Shown: positions 31,726 through 39,876 of the stretch, in pieces
How positions within the stretch are numbered: the first letter of the stretch is position 1
Layout: each line of letters begins with the position of its first letter
DNA from: Fen-455 sp050012675
Lineage (GTDB): Bacteria; Actinomycetota; Acidimicrobiia; Acidimicrobiales; Bog-793
Length of the DNA stretch: 39,876 nucleotides
Reading direction: 5' to 3'
Assembly: GCA_050012675.1 (NCBI GenBank)
Contig: JBEKGS010000024.1
Span: 1 to 39,876 of the forward strand
Made by a program: the position numbers and the translations under genes
The notes under the pieces: generated by a model
What the model saw: the letters and a program-made list of their open reading frames with translations, nothing else
Databases searched by the model: none
What the model was told of the DNA's origin: nothing

Positions 31726-32474
31726 GCACGACAGAGGATCCCTGGGAGCGCTACGCCACCTGGTGGCGCGAGACGTTCACGAACGGGGCGGACCTCGAGT
31801 ACGAGCTCCAGATCCTCCCGCTTGCCCAGTCGCATCTCGAAGGTGCCGGCCGTGTTCTCGATCTCGGCAGCGGTGAGGGCCATCTCGCCAGGCGCCTCAT
31901 GCGCGGATCACGCGAAGGCGAGATCGTCGTCGGGCTCGAACCTTCGGCCGCCCAACTCAAGAGCGCGGTTGCCCAAGGCGGGGGGCCCTTGTACGTGCGC
32001 GGGGTGGGCGAGCGGCTTCCCTTCCGGGACGGTTCGTTCGACGCGGTCGTGTGCTGCCTCGTGATCGAGCATTCGTCGGACCCCGACGCCCTCTTGGCCG
32101 AGGCTGTCCGGGTCCTCGCCGTGGGCGGGAGGTTCCTCCTTCTCATCAATCACCCAATGTTCCAAGGCACAGGGAGCGGGTTCGTGGACGACCAGATCAT
32201 GGGCGAGCACTACTGGCGCGTCGGGCCGTACCTGCACGAGGACACCGTCTCAGAGGAGGTGGATCCGGGCGTGTGGCTGCCTTTTGCCCACCGACCGCTG
32301 TCGCGTTACGTCAATCCCGTCACTGGCCTCGGCTGTGTGCTCACACGCCTCGAGGAGCCCGAGCCGCCTGTCGCCTTCCTCGCGGGCTCGATCGATCTCG
32401 AGCTCGAGTCCGCCATCCCGCGGTTGTTGCTGCTCCGCTTTGAGCGGTTGCGCGCCGAGCAGATGGGAGAATAG
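31722..32474 (+). CDS. Class I SAM-dependent methyltransferase
   Basis: This 250-aa protein has a Rossmann-like methyltransferase core: motif I VLDLGSGEGHLARRL (about 45-59), acidic strand 2 VVGLEPS, LPFRDGSFDAVVCCLVIEH, and the post-motif loop VLAVGGRFLLLINHP. This resembles the UbiE/Methyltransf_11 group. The acceptor is unknown. ATG 31722 overlaps the uvrC stop (ATGA), and rapZ begins 5 bases after its own stop, so it is part of the uvrC-rapZ-yvcK operon, where most actinobacteria have no such gene. Confidence 0.88.
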   Translation: MSTTEDPWERYATWWRETFTNGADLEYELQILPLAQSHLEGAGRVLDLGSGEGHLARRLMRGSREGEIVVGLEPSAAQLKSAVAQGGGPLYVRGVGERLPFRDGSFDAVVCCLVIEHSSDPDALLAEAVRVLAVGGRFLLLINHPMFQGTGSGFVDDQIMGEHYWRVGPYLHEDTVSEEVDPGVWLPFAHRPLSRYVNPVTGLGCVLTRLEEPEPPVAFLAGSIDLELESAIPRLLLLRFERLRAEQMGE

Positions 32475-32479
32475 GGCCG

Positions 32480-33334
32480 ATGGCCGAGTACCTCATCCTT
32501 GTCGGCATGTCGGGTGCCGGGCGCTCCACCGCGGCGGCTACCTTCGAGGACCGCGGATGGTTCGTCATCGACAACCTTCCCCCCGCACTGATCGGCAAGG
32601 TCGCAGAGCTGACCAGCCAGGCGGGCGCGGAGTACGAGCGGGTGTGCCTGGTGTCCGGGCGCGGCGGATACGAGGGCATCGCCGAGCTCGCACCAGAGAT
32701 CAGAAGGCTGCGCTCGACTGGAGCCCGCGTGCGTGTGGTCTTCCTGGATGCGCCCGACGAGGTCCTGGTCCGTCGCTACGAGGGCACCCGTCGCCGCCAT
32801 CCCGTGGAGGCCGACAGCATTCTCTCGGCGATCCAGCAAGAGCGCGAGATGCTCGACGCGTTGCACGACGAGGCCGATGTGGTCGTCGAGTCGGGGAACT
32901 TGAACGTGCACGAGCTGCGCGACCGCCTGATCGAGCTCGTCGACGGCGTAGGTGCCAGCTCGGGCATGCAGACCGCTGTCGTCTCGTTCGGCTTCAAGCA
33001 CGGGCTCCCTCTCGACGTCGACCTCGTGTTCGACTGCCGTTTCCTGCCGAACCCCCACTGGGTCCCGGCGCTTCGGCCCCTGAGCGGGCTAGACGCGGAG
33101 GTGCGCGACTACGTCCTCGACAACGAGGAGACCCAGGCACTGCTCAGCCGTCTGGACGACCTGTTCGCCCTTTTGCTGCCTGCCTACGTGCGCGAGGGCA
33201 AGTCCTACCTTTCCATTGCCATAGGTTGCACAGGTGGGCGCCACCGCTCGGTGGTGCTCGCCGAGGAGATCGCCGCGCGCCTGCGCGGACGCGGCTACAC
33301 GCCGGTCGTCCATCACCGGGACATCGACCTGTGA
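32480..33334 (+). CDS. rapZ: RapZ/YvcJ-family nucleotide-binding protein
   Basis: This 284-aa protein of the RapZ (YvcJ) family has Walker A GMSGAGRST (9-17) with Arg in place of the usual Lys. WFVIDNLPPALI, a Walker B-like VRVVFLDAPDEVLVRRYEGT, and the conserved C-terminal half (FGFKHGLPLDVDLVFDCRFLPNP and GCTGGRHRSVVLAEE) follow. In E. coli RapZ directs RNase E to the sRNA GlmZ; the actinobacterial role is unknown. ATG 32480 lies 5 bases after the methyltransferase stop, and yvcK starts inside its stop codon. Confidence 0.93.
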   Translation: MAEYLILVGMSGAGRSTAAATFEDRGWFVIDNLPPALIGKVAELTSQAGAEYERVCLVSGRGGYEGIAELAPEIRRLRSTGARVRVVFLDAPDEVLVRRYEGTRRRHPVEADSILSAIQQEREMLDALHDEADVVVESGNLNVHELRDRLIELVDGVGASSGMQTAVVSFGFKHGLPLDVDLVFDCRFLPNPHWVPALRPLSGLDAEVRDYVLDNEETQALLSRLDDLFALLLPAYVREGKSYLSIAIGCTGGRHRSVVLAEEIAARLRGRGYTPVVHHRDIDL

Positions 33335-34239
33335 CCGAAGGGGCCGCCCATGCAGTGAAAGTCGTCGCGATCGGCGGTGGCCATGGGCTCGCCCAGACAC
33401 TCAAGTCAGTTCGCCGGTACGCGACCGAGATCACAGCCGTCGTCTCGGTAGCCGATGACGGCGGCTCGAGCGGTCGGCTTCGGGCGCTGCTGGGCATTCC
33501 GGCCCCGGGCGACCTGCGGCGTTGCATCGGGGCTTTGCTGCCCGAACCGTCCCCTCTCGGCGACGCCCTCGAGCATCGTTTTGTCTCAGGCGAGCTCGCA
33601 GGCCACGCCTTCGGCAACCTTTTGATAGCCGCGCTGGCTTGCACGACCGGGGACTTCGTTTCCGGCGTCGAGGAGGCGGCCCGCGTGCTCGGGGCCGTGG
33701 GGCGTGTGCTCCCGGCGACCGAGGGCCCGGTCGTGCTGAAGGCTCAGACAGCCTCGGGAGAGCTCGTCGGACAGGTCCGCGTGAGCAAGGGCGAGGACAT
33801 CGCCGCTGTGTCGCTCGTCCCGCCCGGTGCGGTCCCGCCGCCGGCGGTTCTGCGGGCGATCGCGGATGCGGACCAGATAGTGATCGGCCCGGGGTCGCTT
33901 TTCACCAGTGTTCTCGCTGCTTGCGTGGTGCCCGGGATTACCGAGGCTCTGGAAGGGACACGAGCCCGGCGTGTCTATGTCGCCAACCTGCGTGAGCAGC
34001 TGCCCGAGACGGCGGGCTTCGACGTCGCCCGCCTCCTCGGGTCCTTGCGCGCCCACGGTGTCGACGTCGACGTCGTGGTGGCGGACCCGGTTGCGCTTAC
34101 GCTCGGGGCGCTGCCTCAGGACGTCGCGCTCGTGCTCGGGGACGTAGGCGGCCCAGGACTTCGGGAACACGACCCGATAAAGCTCGGGGCGGAACTCGCT
34201 TTGCTGGTGAACCAAGGCGTTTTGCGGTGTGCTCAATAG
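33331..34239 (+). CDS. yvcK: YvcK/CofD-like protein
   Basis: This 302-aa protein of the YvcK (gluconeogenesis factor) family is related to CofD. The N-terminal nucleotide-sugar or phosphate binding loop reads VVAIGGGHGLAQTLKSVR. VVSVADDGGSSGRLR, PGDLRRCIGAL, FGNLLIAAL and IGPGSLFTSVLA are the family blocks. B. subtilis YvcK binds UDP-GlcNAc and affects cell-wall synthesis and carbon use. GTG 33331 overlaps the rapZ stop (GTGA). Unlike most actinobacteria, whiA does not follow; gap starts 74 bases later. Confidence 0.93.
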   Translation: MTEGAAHAVKVVAIGGGHGLAQTLKSVRRYATEITAVVSVADDGGSSGRLRALLGIPAPGDLRRCIGALLPEPSPLGDALEHRFVSGELAGHAFGNLLIAALACTTGDFVSGVEEAARVLGAVGRVLPATEGPVVLKAQTASGELVGQVRVSKGEDIAAVSLVPPGAVPPPAVLRAIADADQIVIGPGSLFTSVLAACVVPGITEALEGTRARRVYVANLREQLPETAGFDVARLLGSLRAHGVDVDVVVADPVALTLGALPQDVALVLGDVGGPGLREHDPIKLGAELALLVNQGVLRCAQ

Positions 34240-34298
34240 GTGAGAAAGAATGGCCCTGTTCCCCTCGGCCGTAAAACCGCTTCAAAAGAGCGACTGTG

Positions 34299-34305
34299 AG
34301 AAAGG
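34299..34305 (+). promoter_or_regulatory. Ribosome binding site deciding the gap start
   Basis: AGAAAGG is 8 bases before GTG 34314 but only 2 before ATG 34308. The GTG, giving MSVRIGINGFGR, is therefore favoured. Confidence 0.5.
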
Positions 34306-34313
34306 TGATGGAC

Positions 34314-35351
<1,038 letters not shown>

Positions 35352-35362
35352 CTCGGGCCGAC

Positions 35363-36544
35363 ATGACCCGCAGCGTGCCACTTCTCGAGGATCTGGGGGA
35401 CCTGCAGGGCAAGAGCGTCCTGGTCCGCCTCGACCTCAACGTCCCGCTCGCCGAAGCGCCAGGGGGGGGCCGTGTCGTCGCCGACGACTTCAGGATCCGT
35501 GCCGCGCTGCCGACTCTCCTGTGGCTTCGCGAACACGGTGCCCGCATCACGGCCTGTTCCCATCTCGGCCGTCCCAAGGGCAAGGTCGACCCCAAGTACG
35601 ACATGGCTCCGGTCCGGGCGAGGCTCGGGGAGCTGATCGAGGGGGTCGAGCTGCTGGAGAACCTTCGTTTCTCACCGGGTGAGGAGGCCAACGACCCCGC
35701 GTTCGTCCTCGAGCTCGTGAAGGGCCACGACGCCTACGTCAACGACGCCTTCGGATCCTCGCACCGAGCTCATGCCTCTGTGGTGGGCCCGCCCCAGTAC
35801 CTGCCATCGGCAGCGGGACGCCTGCTGGCCCGCGAGGTCGAGGTTCTCACCGGTGTGCTCGACGAGCCGGAGAGGCCCTTTGTCGTGATTCTCGGCGGGG
35901 CCAAGGTGAAAGACAAGATCGGGGTCCTCCGCTCCCTCACGGCCCGGGCCGACACCGTGCTCGTCGGTGGGGGGATGTCGTTCACGTTCCTGCAGGCCCA
36001 GGGCCACTCGGTCGGAGCCTCCCTCACCGACCCGACCCACCTCGAGGCGTGCAAAGAGCTACTCAGCTCCCCCGGGCACATAATCCTTCCCGTGGATGCT
36101 GTAGCTCTCGCACCCGGACGAAAGCTCAGCATCGAGGCGGCGGCCGACTCCGACCAAGCCCCGGTCGAAGTGACAGGACCCGACGTCGAGACGTTCGGCC
36201 TCGAGATACCAGAGGGCTGGCGGGGAGTCGACATCGGACCAGCCACTGTCGAGCTGTTCGCAGAGGTCATCGCCTCGGCAGGCACGGTTCTTTGGAACGG
36301 GCCGATGGGCGTGTTCGAGGACGAGCGTTTTGCCGCGGGGACCAAGGCGATCGCGCAGGCGATGGCGCGCTGCCCCGGCCGTACGGTCGTTGGCGGGGGA
36401 GACAGCGCTGCCGCGCTGGCCCAGCTCGGCCTCGAGAACAAGATCGGCCATGTGTCTACCGGAGGGGGCGCCACTCTCGAGCTGCTCGAGTTCGGCGATC
36501 TTCCCGGTCTGGCTGCGCTTCGCGCGGCACCGAATGCCAAGTAG
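35363..36544 (+). CDS. pgk: Phosphoglycerate kinase
   Basis: This 393-aa kinase transfers phosphate from 1,3-bisphosphoglycerate to ADP. The N-domain substrate motifs are VRLDLNVPL, SHLGRPKG and AYVNDAFGSSHRAHAS. VILGGAKVKDKI links to the C-domain nucleotide motifs VGGGMSFTF, WNGPMGVFEDERF and VGGGDSAAAL, and GGGATLELLE lies near the end. Length is normal. It follows gap by 11 bases and is separated from tpiA by a 69-base gap with hairpin potential. Confidence 0.97.
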   Translation: MTRSVPLLEDLGDLQGKSVLVRLDLNVPLAEAPGGGRVVADDFRIRAALPTLLWLREHGARITACSHLGRPKGKVDPKYDMAPVRARLGELIEGVELLENLRFSPGEEANDPAFVLELVKGHDAYVNDAFGSSHRAHASVVGPPQYLPSAAGRLLAREVEVLTGVLDEPERPFVVILGGAKVKDKIGVLRSLTARADTVLVGGGMSFTFLQAQGHSVGASLTDPTHLEACKELLSSPGHIILPVDAVALAPGRKLSIEAAADSDQAPVEVTGPDVETFGLEIPEGWRGVDIGPATVELFAEVIASAGTVLWNGPMGVFEDERFAAGTKAIAQAMARCPGRTVVGGGDSAAALAQLGLENKIGHVSTGGGATLELLEFGDLPGLAALRAAPNAK

Positions 36545-36566
36545 GCGGCGAGCGACGAGGCCGCCT
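36543..36566 (+). other. Hairpin at the pgk stop codon
   Basis: AGGCGGC (36543-36549) pairs with GCCGCCT (36560-36566) over a 10-base loop, starting within the pgk TAG. No T run follows, so it is more likely an RNA stabiliser or processing site than a terminator. Confidence 0.45.
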
Positions 36567-36578
36567 GAGGCTAAAACA

Positions 36579-36591
36579 GCTGCATTGCAGC
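36579..36591. other. 13-bp palindrome before tpiA
   Basis: GCTGCA-T-TGCAGC is a perfect inverted repeat, 22 bases before the tpiA ATG. It may be an operator or a second short hairpin. Confidence 0.35.
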
Positions 36592-36613
36592 CGATGAGAT
36601 CGGACGCGAGCCC

Positions 36614-37399
36614 ATGAGTAGCAACGACAGCGGTCGCCGCCTGCTGGTCAGCGGCAACTGGAAGATGAACCACACCCACTACGAAGCGATCCAGGTCGTT
36701 CAAAAGCTTGCCGCTCTGCTTCGCGCCGCTCCGCTCCCGGACGGGACCGACGTCTCGTTGCATCCGTCGTTCACCTCGCTTCGTTCGGTGCAGACGGCAC
36801 TCGAGTCCGATTCGGTCCCCATCGCGCTCGGCGCCCAGACCTGCCACTTCGAGGACAAGGGTGCCTACACGGGCGAAGTGAGCGCGGAGATGCTGACCAA
36901 GCTCAACGTTCGCTATGTGATCGTCGGGCACTCCGAACGCCGGGCACTGTTCGGCGAAGACGACGAGATCGTGAGGCTGAAGTTGGACGCGGTGCTCCGC
37001 CACGCCATGACCCCGATTCTCTGCGTCGGGGAGACACTCACTCAACGAGAAGCGGGACTGGCCGAGTCGACCGTATCCGGCCAGCTCATCGCCGCGCTGA
37101 GAGATCGCGGCCCGGAGGCTCTGGCGTCGATCGTGATCGCCTACGAACCGGTCTGGGCCATCGGGACCGGTCTTACGGCGAGTGCGGACGATGCACAGGC
37201 GATGTCAGTGGCAATCCGGGGCGAGCTGGAAGCACTCGGCGGTGAGGTCTCACGCTCGATACTGATCCAGTACGGGGGCTCTGTCACACCCGCGAATGCC
37301 CGCGAGCTCCTCGCCTGCCCGGACGTCGATGGCTTGCTTGTCGGAGGCGCGAGCCTCGATGCAGACAAGTTCATGTCGATAGCAAGGTCGGGACGCTGA
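36614..37399 (+). CDS. tpiA: Triosephosphate isomerase
   Basis: This 261-aa TIM-barrel enzyme interconverts dihydroxyacetone phosphate and glyceraldehyde 3-phosphate. The substrate Lys is in SGNWKMNHT (about 17), the electrophilic His in VIVGHSERRALFGE, and the catalytic Glu with the mobile loop in AYEPVWAIGTGLTAS. The phosphate-binding ends are YGGSVTPANA and DGLLVGGASLD. It follows pgk and precedes secG. The ATG at 36614 has only a weak purine stretch upstream. Confidence 0.97.
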   Translation: MSSNDSGRRLLVSGNWKMNHTHYEAIQVVQKLAALLRAAPLPDGTDVSLHPSFTSLRSVQTALESDSVPIALGAQTCHFEDKGAYTGEVSAEMLTKLNVRYVIVGHSERRALFGEDDEIVRLKLDAVLRHAMTPILCVGETLTQREAGLAESTVSGQLIAALRDRGPEALASIVIAYEPVWAIGTGLTASADDAQAMSVAIRGELEALGGEVSRSILIQYGGSVTPANARELLACPDVDGLLVGGASLDADKFMSIARSGR

Positions 37400-37478
37400 A
37401 CCAACCTGACTAGCTCCCTCGGTTCGCAAGCCGGTCGGCTGCGCAGGCCGGCGACCAGGGGAGAGCTCCGGGCGGTGG

Positions 37479-37484
37479 TAACCT
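37479..37484 (+). promoter_or_regulatory. Probable -10 box of secG
   Basis: TAACCT (37479-37484) precedes secG by 37 bases. The leader would carry AGAGGAGGT (37505-37513), a strong Shine-Dalgarno 8 bases before GTG 37522. No clear -35 is seen. Confidence 0.4.
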
Positions 37485-37521
37485 GCTGCCCGGCAACAAG
37501 CCCGAGAGGAGGTTCACCTAA

Positions 37522-37752
37522 GTGCTGACCGACATACTCGTCGCGGTCGATTTGGTGGTCGCGCTCGGGCTCGTGGTGCTCGTGCTTCTCCACAGCGGGC
37601 GTGGCGGCGGCCTCTCGGACATGTTCGGTGCGTCGACTGGTTCTGCGGCCGCCGGCTCGACTGTCGCCGAGCGCAATCTTGATCGGATAACCGTGGTCTT
37701 CGTGCTTGTCTTCGCGTTCGTCACGGTTGCTCTGTCACTTCGGTGGAGCTGA
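37522..37752 (+). CDS. secG: Preprotein translocase subunit SecG
   Basis: This 76-aa membrane protein of the SecYEG channel has two helices (ILVAVDLVVALGLVVLVLL and ITVVFVLVFAFVTVALSL). They flank the conserved cytoplasmic loop HSGRGGGLSDMFGAST with AERNLDRIT, the SecG signature. GTG 37522 is fixed by a strong Shine-Dalgarno. The last 10 bases overlap the start of the solute-binding protein gene. Position after tpiA is standard for actinobacteria. Confidence 0.95.
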   Translation: MLTDILVAVDLVVALGLVVLVLLHSGRGGGLSDMFGASTGSAAAGSTVAERNLDRITVVFVLVFAFVTVALSLRWS

Positions 37753-39554
37753 GGAAGGCAGCATTCGCCCTCCTCGGAGGCGTCGCCGTCATTGCTTCAG
37801 CCTGTAGCGGCGCGTCGCCTCCAACAGTTCCGACAAGCCAATCCCCGCAGTCGAACTCCGGCTTCGCGAACGGAGGGACCGTCACCGTCGCAGTGCCGTA
37901 CCTGCCGACGAACTTCAACCCGTCTACTCCGGCAGGTTCGAACCGCGTCACTCAGATGGTGATGGCCCAGGTATTGCCGCAAGCGTTCGTGATCGACCCG
38001 GAGTTCCAACCTGAGACGACGGGTTTCATCGACAGTGCCGAAGTGGTCGACCTGAGCCCTATGACCGTCAGCTACGTGATCGACCCGAAAGCGACGTGGT
38101 CGGACGGCTACCCGATCACGGCTGCAGACTTCGAGTACAACTGGCAGCAGCAGTTGCGTTCCCCGCCGAGCGTGGCGTCGACCGGTGTGCTGGCGGGCTA
38201 TCGCGACATCAAGTCGATCTCCGGCAGCAACGACGGCAAGACGGTGAGAGTCGTGTTCTACAGTCCGTACGCGGACTGGGAGGGACTGTTCGCGAACCTA
38301 ATTCCCGCCCACGTAGCCGAGCGCGCCGGCTGGGTCTCAGCATTCGCCGGGTTCCACCGATCGAATCTGGTCTCCGGCGGTCCTTTCATCGTGAGCTCGC
38401 TGAAGAAGGGCAAGACACTTGTCCTCACCCGCAACTCGAGGTACTGGGGAGCACCTGCCCACCTACAGCGCATCGTGTTTCGCTTGGAACGGTCGGAGTG
38501 GGCCACCCTGGCGGGCTTGCAGAGCGGGAAGGTCTCGATCGCGGAGATCACACCCGGTCCGCAGGTCAACGGAGCCATCGCCCAAGCCGAAGGGGGCGAC
38601 GGCGCACTCTCGGTCACGACCACACCGTCATCGGTTCTTTGGCAGCTCGTCTTCAATCTGAACGACCCCGTCGTTGGTGACAGGCCCATGCGTACGGCCC
38701 TCGCGCTCGTCACTGACCCCGCCCAGCTGGTGGCGAACTCTGAGGGTCTCTACGATCCACTCACGGTCAGTGCGGACAGCCGCTTGTTTGCACAGGGACA
38801 GCCAGGAGCGGCCGACGAGACCGCGTCGGATGTGACTTACAACCCATCTGAGGCGGCCAAGTTGTTCAAGTCACTCGGGTACGAGCCGGATCAGAACGGC
38901 ATTCTCCGTGCGGAGGGGAGTGGCAGCGCACTGATCTTGAGAATCACCGGTCCGCAAGGCAACCGCGTCGTCGAAATGCTCGAGGAGCAACTTCAAGCAG
39001 AGTGGGCTTCCTACGGCATCAGGTTGATCATCCGCAACGTACCGATGAAGAAGCTCTTGAAGACGACGCTGCCTCAAGGGCGATACCAACTCGCGCTTGC
39101 ACCATATGTGATGCCTCCCCTCCCGACATGGAACGCGATCGTCTACACCGACCCTGTACTGCCGACGCCGACTTCCTTTTCTCCCAATCTCCGCCCGGCA
39201 GGCGATGCCTCGGACGCCGTCTGGCTGTGGAGCGTGCACACGCCTGAGGGAACCGAACCGGGGGCGACCACTCTGGGTGCAGTGACACGCGATGTCACAG
39301 GCCTCAACGACACTGACGTCGCCGCCTATTTCGAAAGGATCATGAGCGAGCTCAACACGAACGCGCAAGCGCTGCTGCTCGCGAAGTTGGACTCGACGCT
39401 GACTCAGGACCTTCCGACGCTTCCGCTGTTCCAGGAGCCGGTCAGCGTCATACAGCAATCGGACATTGTGAACGTGAGCGAGAGCCCGGGTGCGGCAGGC
39501 CCGATGTGGAATGCCGAGGACTGGGCATTACAGACGAGTGCTCCGACCGGATAG
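37743..39554 (+). CDS. Family 5 solute-binding lipoprotein (oligopeptide ABC transporter type)
   Basis: This 603-aa exported lipoprotein begins with a signal peptide: ELRK, then AAFALLGGVAVIAS, with a lipobox ASAC at Cys21. The mature protein is an OppA/DppA-type binding protein (SBP_bac_5), with the family core motif YVIDPKATWSDGYPITAADF, GGPFIVSSLKKGKTLVLTRN and ARG-free ligand lobes typical of the class. GTG 37743 overlaps secG by 10 bases. No permease or ATPase genes follow before tRNA-Leu, so its transporter partner is elsewhere, or it serves as a lone binding protein. The ligand is unknown. Confidence 0.88.
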   Translation: MELRKAAFALLGGVAVIASACSGASPPTVPTSQSPQSNSGFANGGTVTVAVPYLPTNFNPSTPAGSNRVTQMVMAQVLPQAFVIDPEFQPETTGFIDSAEVVDLSPMTVSYVIDPKATWSDGYPITAADFEYNWQQQLRSPPSVASTGVLAGYRDIKSISGSNDGKTVRVVFYSPYADWEGLFANLIPAHVAERAGWVSAFAGFHRSNLVSGGPFIVSSLKKGKTLVLTRNSRYWGAPAHLQRIVFRLERSEWATLAGLQSGKVSIAEITPGPQVNGAIAQAEGGDGALSVTTTPSSVLWQLVFNLNDPVVGDRPMRTALALVTDPAQLVANSEGLYDPLTVSADSRLFAQGQPGAADETASDVTYNPSEAAKLFKSLGYEPDQNGILRAEGSGSALILRITGPQGNRVVEMLEEQLQAEWASYGIRLIIRNVPMKKLLKTTLPQGRYQLALAPYVMPPLPTWNAIVYTDPVLPTPTSFSPNLRPAGDASDAVWLWSVHTPEGTEPGATTLGAVTRDVTGLNDTDVAAYFERIMSELNTNAQALLLAKLDSTLTQDLPTLPLFQEPVSVIQQSDIVNVSESPGAAGPMWNAEDWALQTSAPTG

Positions 39555-39618
39555 ACGCGGAAGCTCGCACCGATTGCTAGTCGGTTCGGCGGTTGGCTGC
39601 CGGGGAAGGTGTTTGGGG

Positions 39619-39624
39619 TACAGT
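39619..39624 (+). promoter_or_regulatory. Possible -10 box of tRNA-Leu(GAG)
   Basis: TACAGT lies 43 bases before the tRNA. A partial -35, TTGGCT (39593-39598), is 20 bases upstream, longer than usual, so the call is weak. Confidence 0.25.
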
Positions 39625-39667
39625 ACGAGACGCCCTCGGCTCTCGTTGAGTTCGGGAAGGCAGGTAC

Positions 39668-39754
39668 GTCGGAGTGGCGGAATAGGCAGACGCGCTAGCT
39701 TGAGGGGCTAGTGCCCGCAAGGGCGTGGGGGTTCAAGTCCCCCCTCCGACACCA
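39668..39754 (+). tRNA. tRNA-Leu(GAG)
   Basis: This 87-nt class II tRNA includes an encoded CCA (39752-39754). The acceptor stem GTCGGAG pairs with CTCCGAC. The D-arm contains GGCGGAATAGGCAGACGC. The anticodon stem CTAGC/GCTAG encloses TTGAGGG, placing GAG as anticodon (reads CUC). The long variable arm is TGCCCGCAAGGGCG, and the T-arm is GGGGG-TTCAAGT-CCCCC. Confidence 0.96.
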
Positions 39755-39771
39755 ATAAAAGTCCAGTTCAG

Positions 39772-39810
39772 AGGCCATTTCGGCGGGGTGCCGGAATGGC
39801 CTATATTTTT
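39772..39810 (+). terminator. Rho-independent terminator after tRNA-Leu(GAG)
   Basis: AGGCCATTTCGGC (39772-39784) pairs with GCCGGAATGGCCT (39790-39802), 13 bp including one G-U, around a 5-base loop, and is followed by ATATTTTT. It starts 17 bases after the tRNA. Confidence 0.88.
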
Positions 39811-39821
39811 GCCTCCGTGGA

Positions 39822-39843
39822 TTATCGCGCGTTTATCGCGCGT
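39822..39843. repeat. 11-bp tandem direct repeat at the right edge
   Basis: ttatcgcgcgt occurs twice in immediate succession (39822-39832, 39833-39843) just beyond the tRNA terminator. On the minus strand the second copy supplies a TAA ending a frame (DVILQGLQKRDAR) that runs off the window. Role unknown. Confidence 0.7.
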
Positions 39844-39876
39844 CGCGTTTCTGGAGGCCTTGGAGGATGACGTCGA

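Noticed and set aside
37400..37478. Terminator between tpiA and secG
   Set aside because: GC-rich self-complementary patches exist, but no defined stem with T tail could be drawn.

Overview
The window is about 40 kb of high-GC, gene-dense DNA from an actinobacterium. It reads most like a non-mycolate lineage such as Acidimicrobiia, but that placement is an inference, not a database result. Support comes from an ANTAR-type response regulator next to polA and rpsA, a mycothiol-dependent isomerase-like gene, a Tyr in the polA O-helix as in mycobacteria, an AftD-type arabinofuranosyltransferase homologue, frequent GTG/TTG starts, and many apparently leaderless genes with a TANNNT box 6-8 bases before the start codon.

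Layout. 1-400: a relic of a tyrosine recombinase C-terminus facing the 3' end of a tRNA-Leu(CAA). 464-3543: an ECF transporter, made of one fused protein (membrane domain plus two ATPase domains) and a coupled EcfT. 3618-9245: a small coiled-coil protein, the ANTAR regulator, DNA polymerase I and ribosomal protein S1. 9360-20919: an envelope-glycan block with two GT-C membrane glycosyltransferases, a UDP-galactopyranose-mutase-like flavoprotein and a GT4 glycosyltransferase on +, then on - a giant AftD-like transferase, an AraC regulator and a VOC protein. 20983-26817: coaE, uvrB, uvrA. 26908-29642: a TPR-like/VOC fusion, a maleylpyruvate-isomerase-like protein (-) and nadA (-). 29773-34239: uvrC, a methyltransferase, rapZ and yvcK, nearly all with overlapping or abutting ends. 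34314-37752: the glycolytic run gap-pgk-tpiA followed by secG. 37743-39554: an oligopeptide-type solute-binding lipoprotein. 39668-39810: tRNA-Leu(GAG), a strong terminator, and a tandem repeat at the edge.

Two neighbourhoods that lie apart in Mycobacterium tuberculosis (Rv1626-polA-rpsA-coaE-uvrB-uvrA, and uvrC-rapZ-yvcK-whiA...gap-pgk-tpi-secG) are joined here, so all three UvrABC excision-repair subunits sit within 10 kb. The glycan block is inserted between rpsA and coaE. The usual whiA between yvcK and gap is missing. The most interesting candidate system is the glycan block: an AftD-like enzyme with two discoidin-like modules, two other lipid-linked-sugar transferases and a flavoenzyme that may supply furanose sugars. 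No CRISPR array, insertion sequence, rRNA or recognisable riboswitch was seen.
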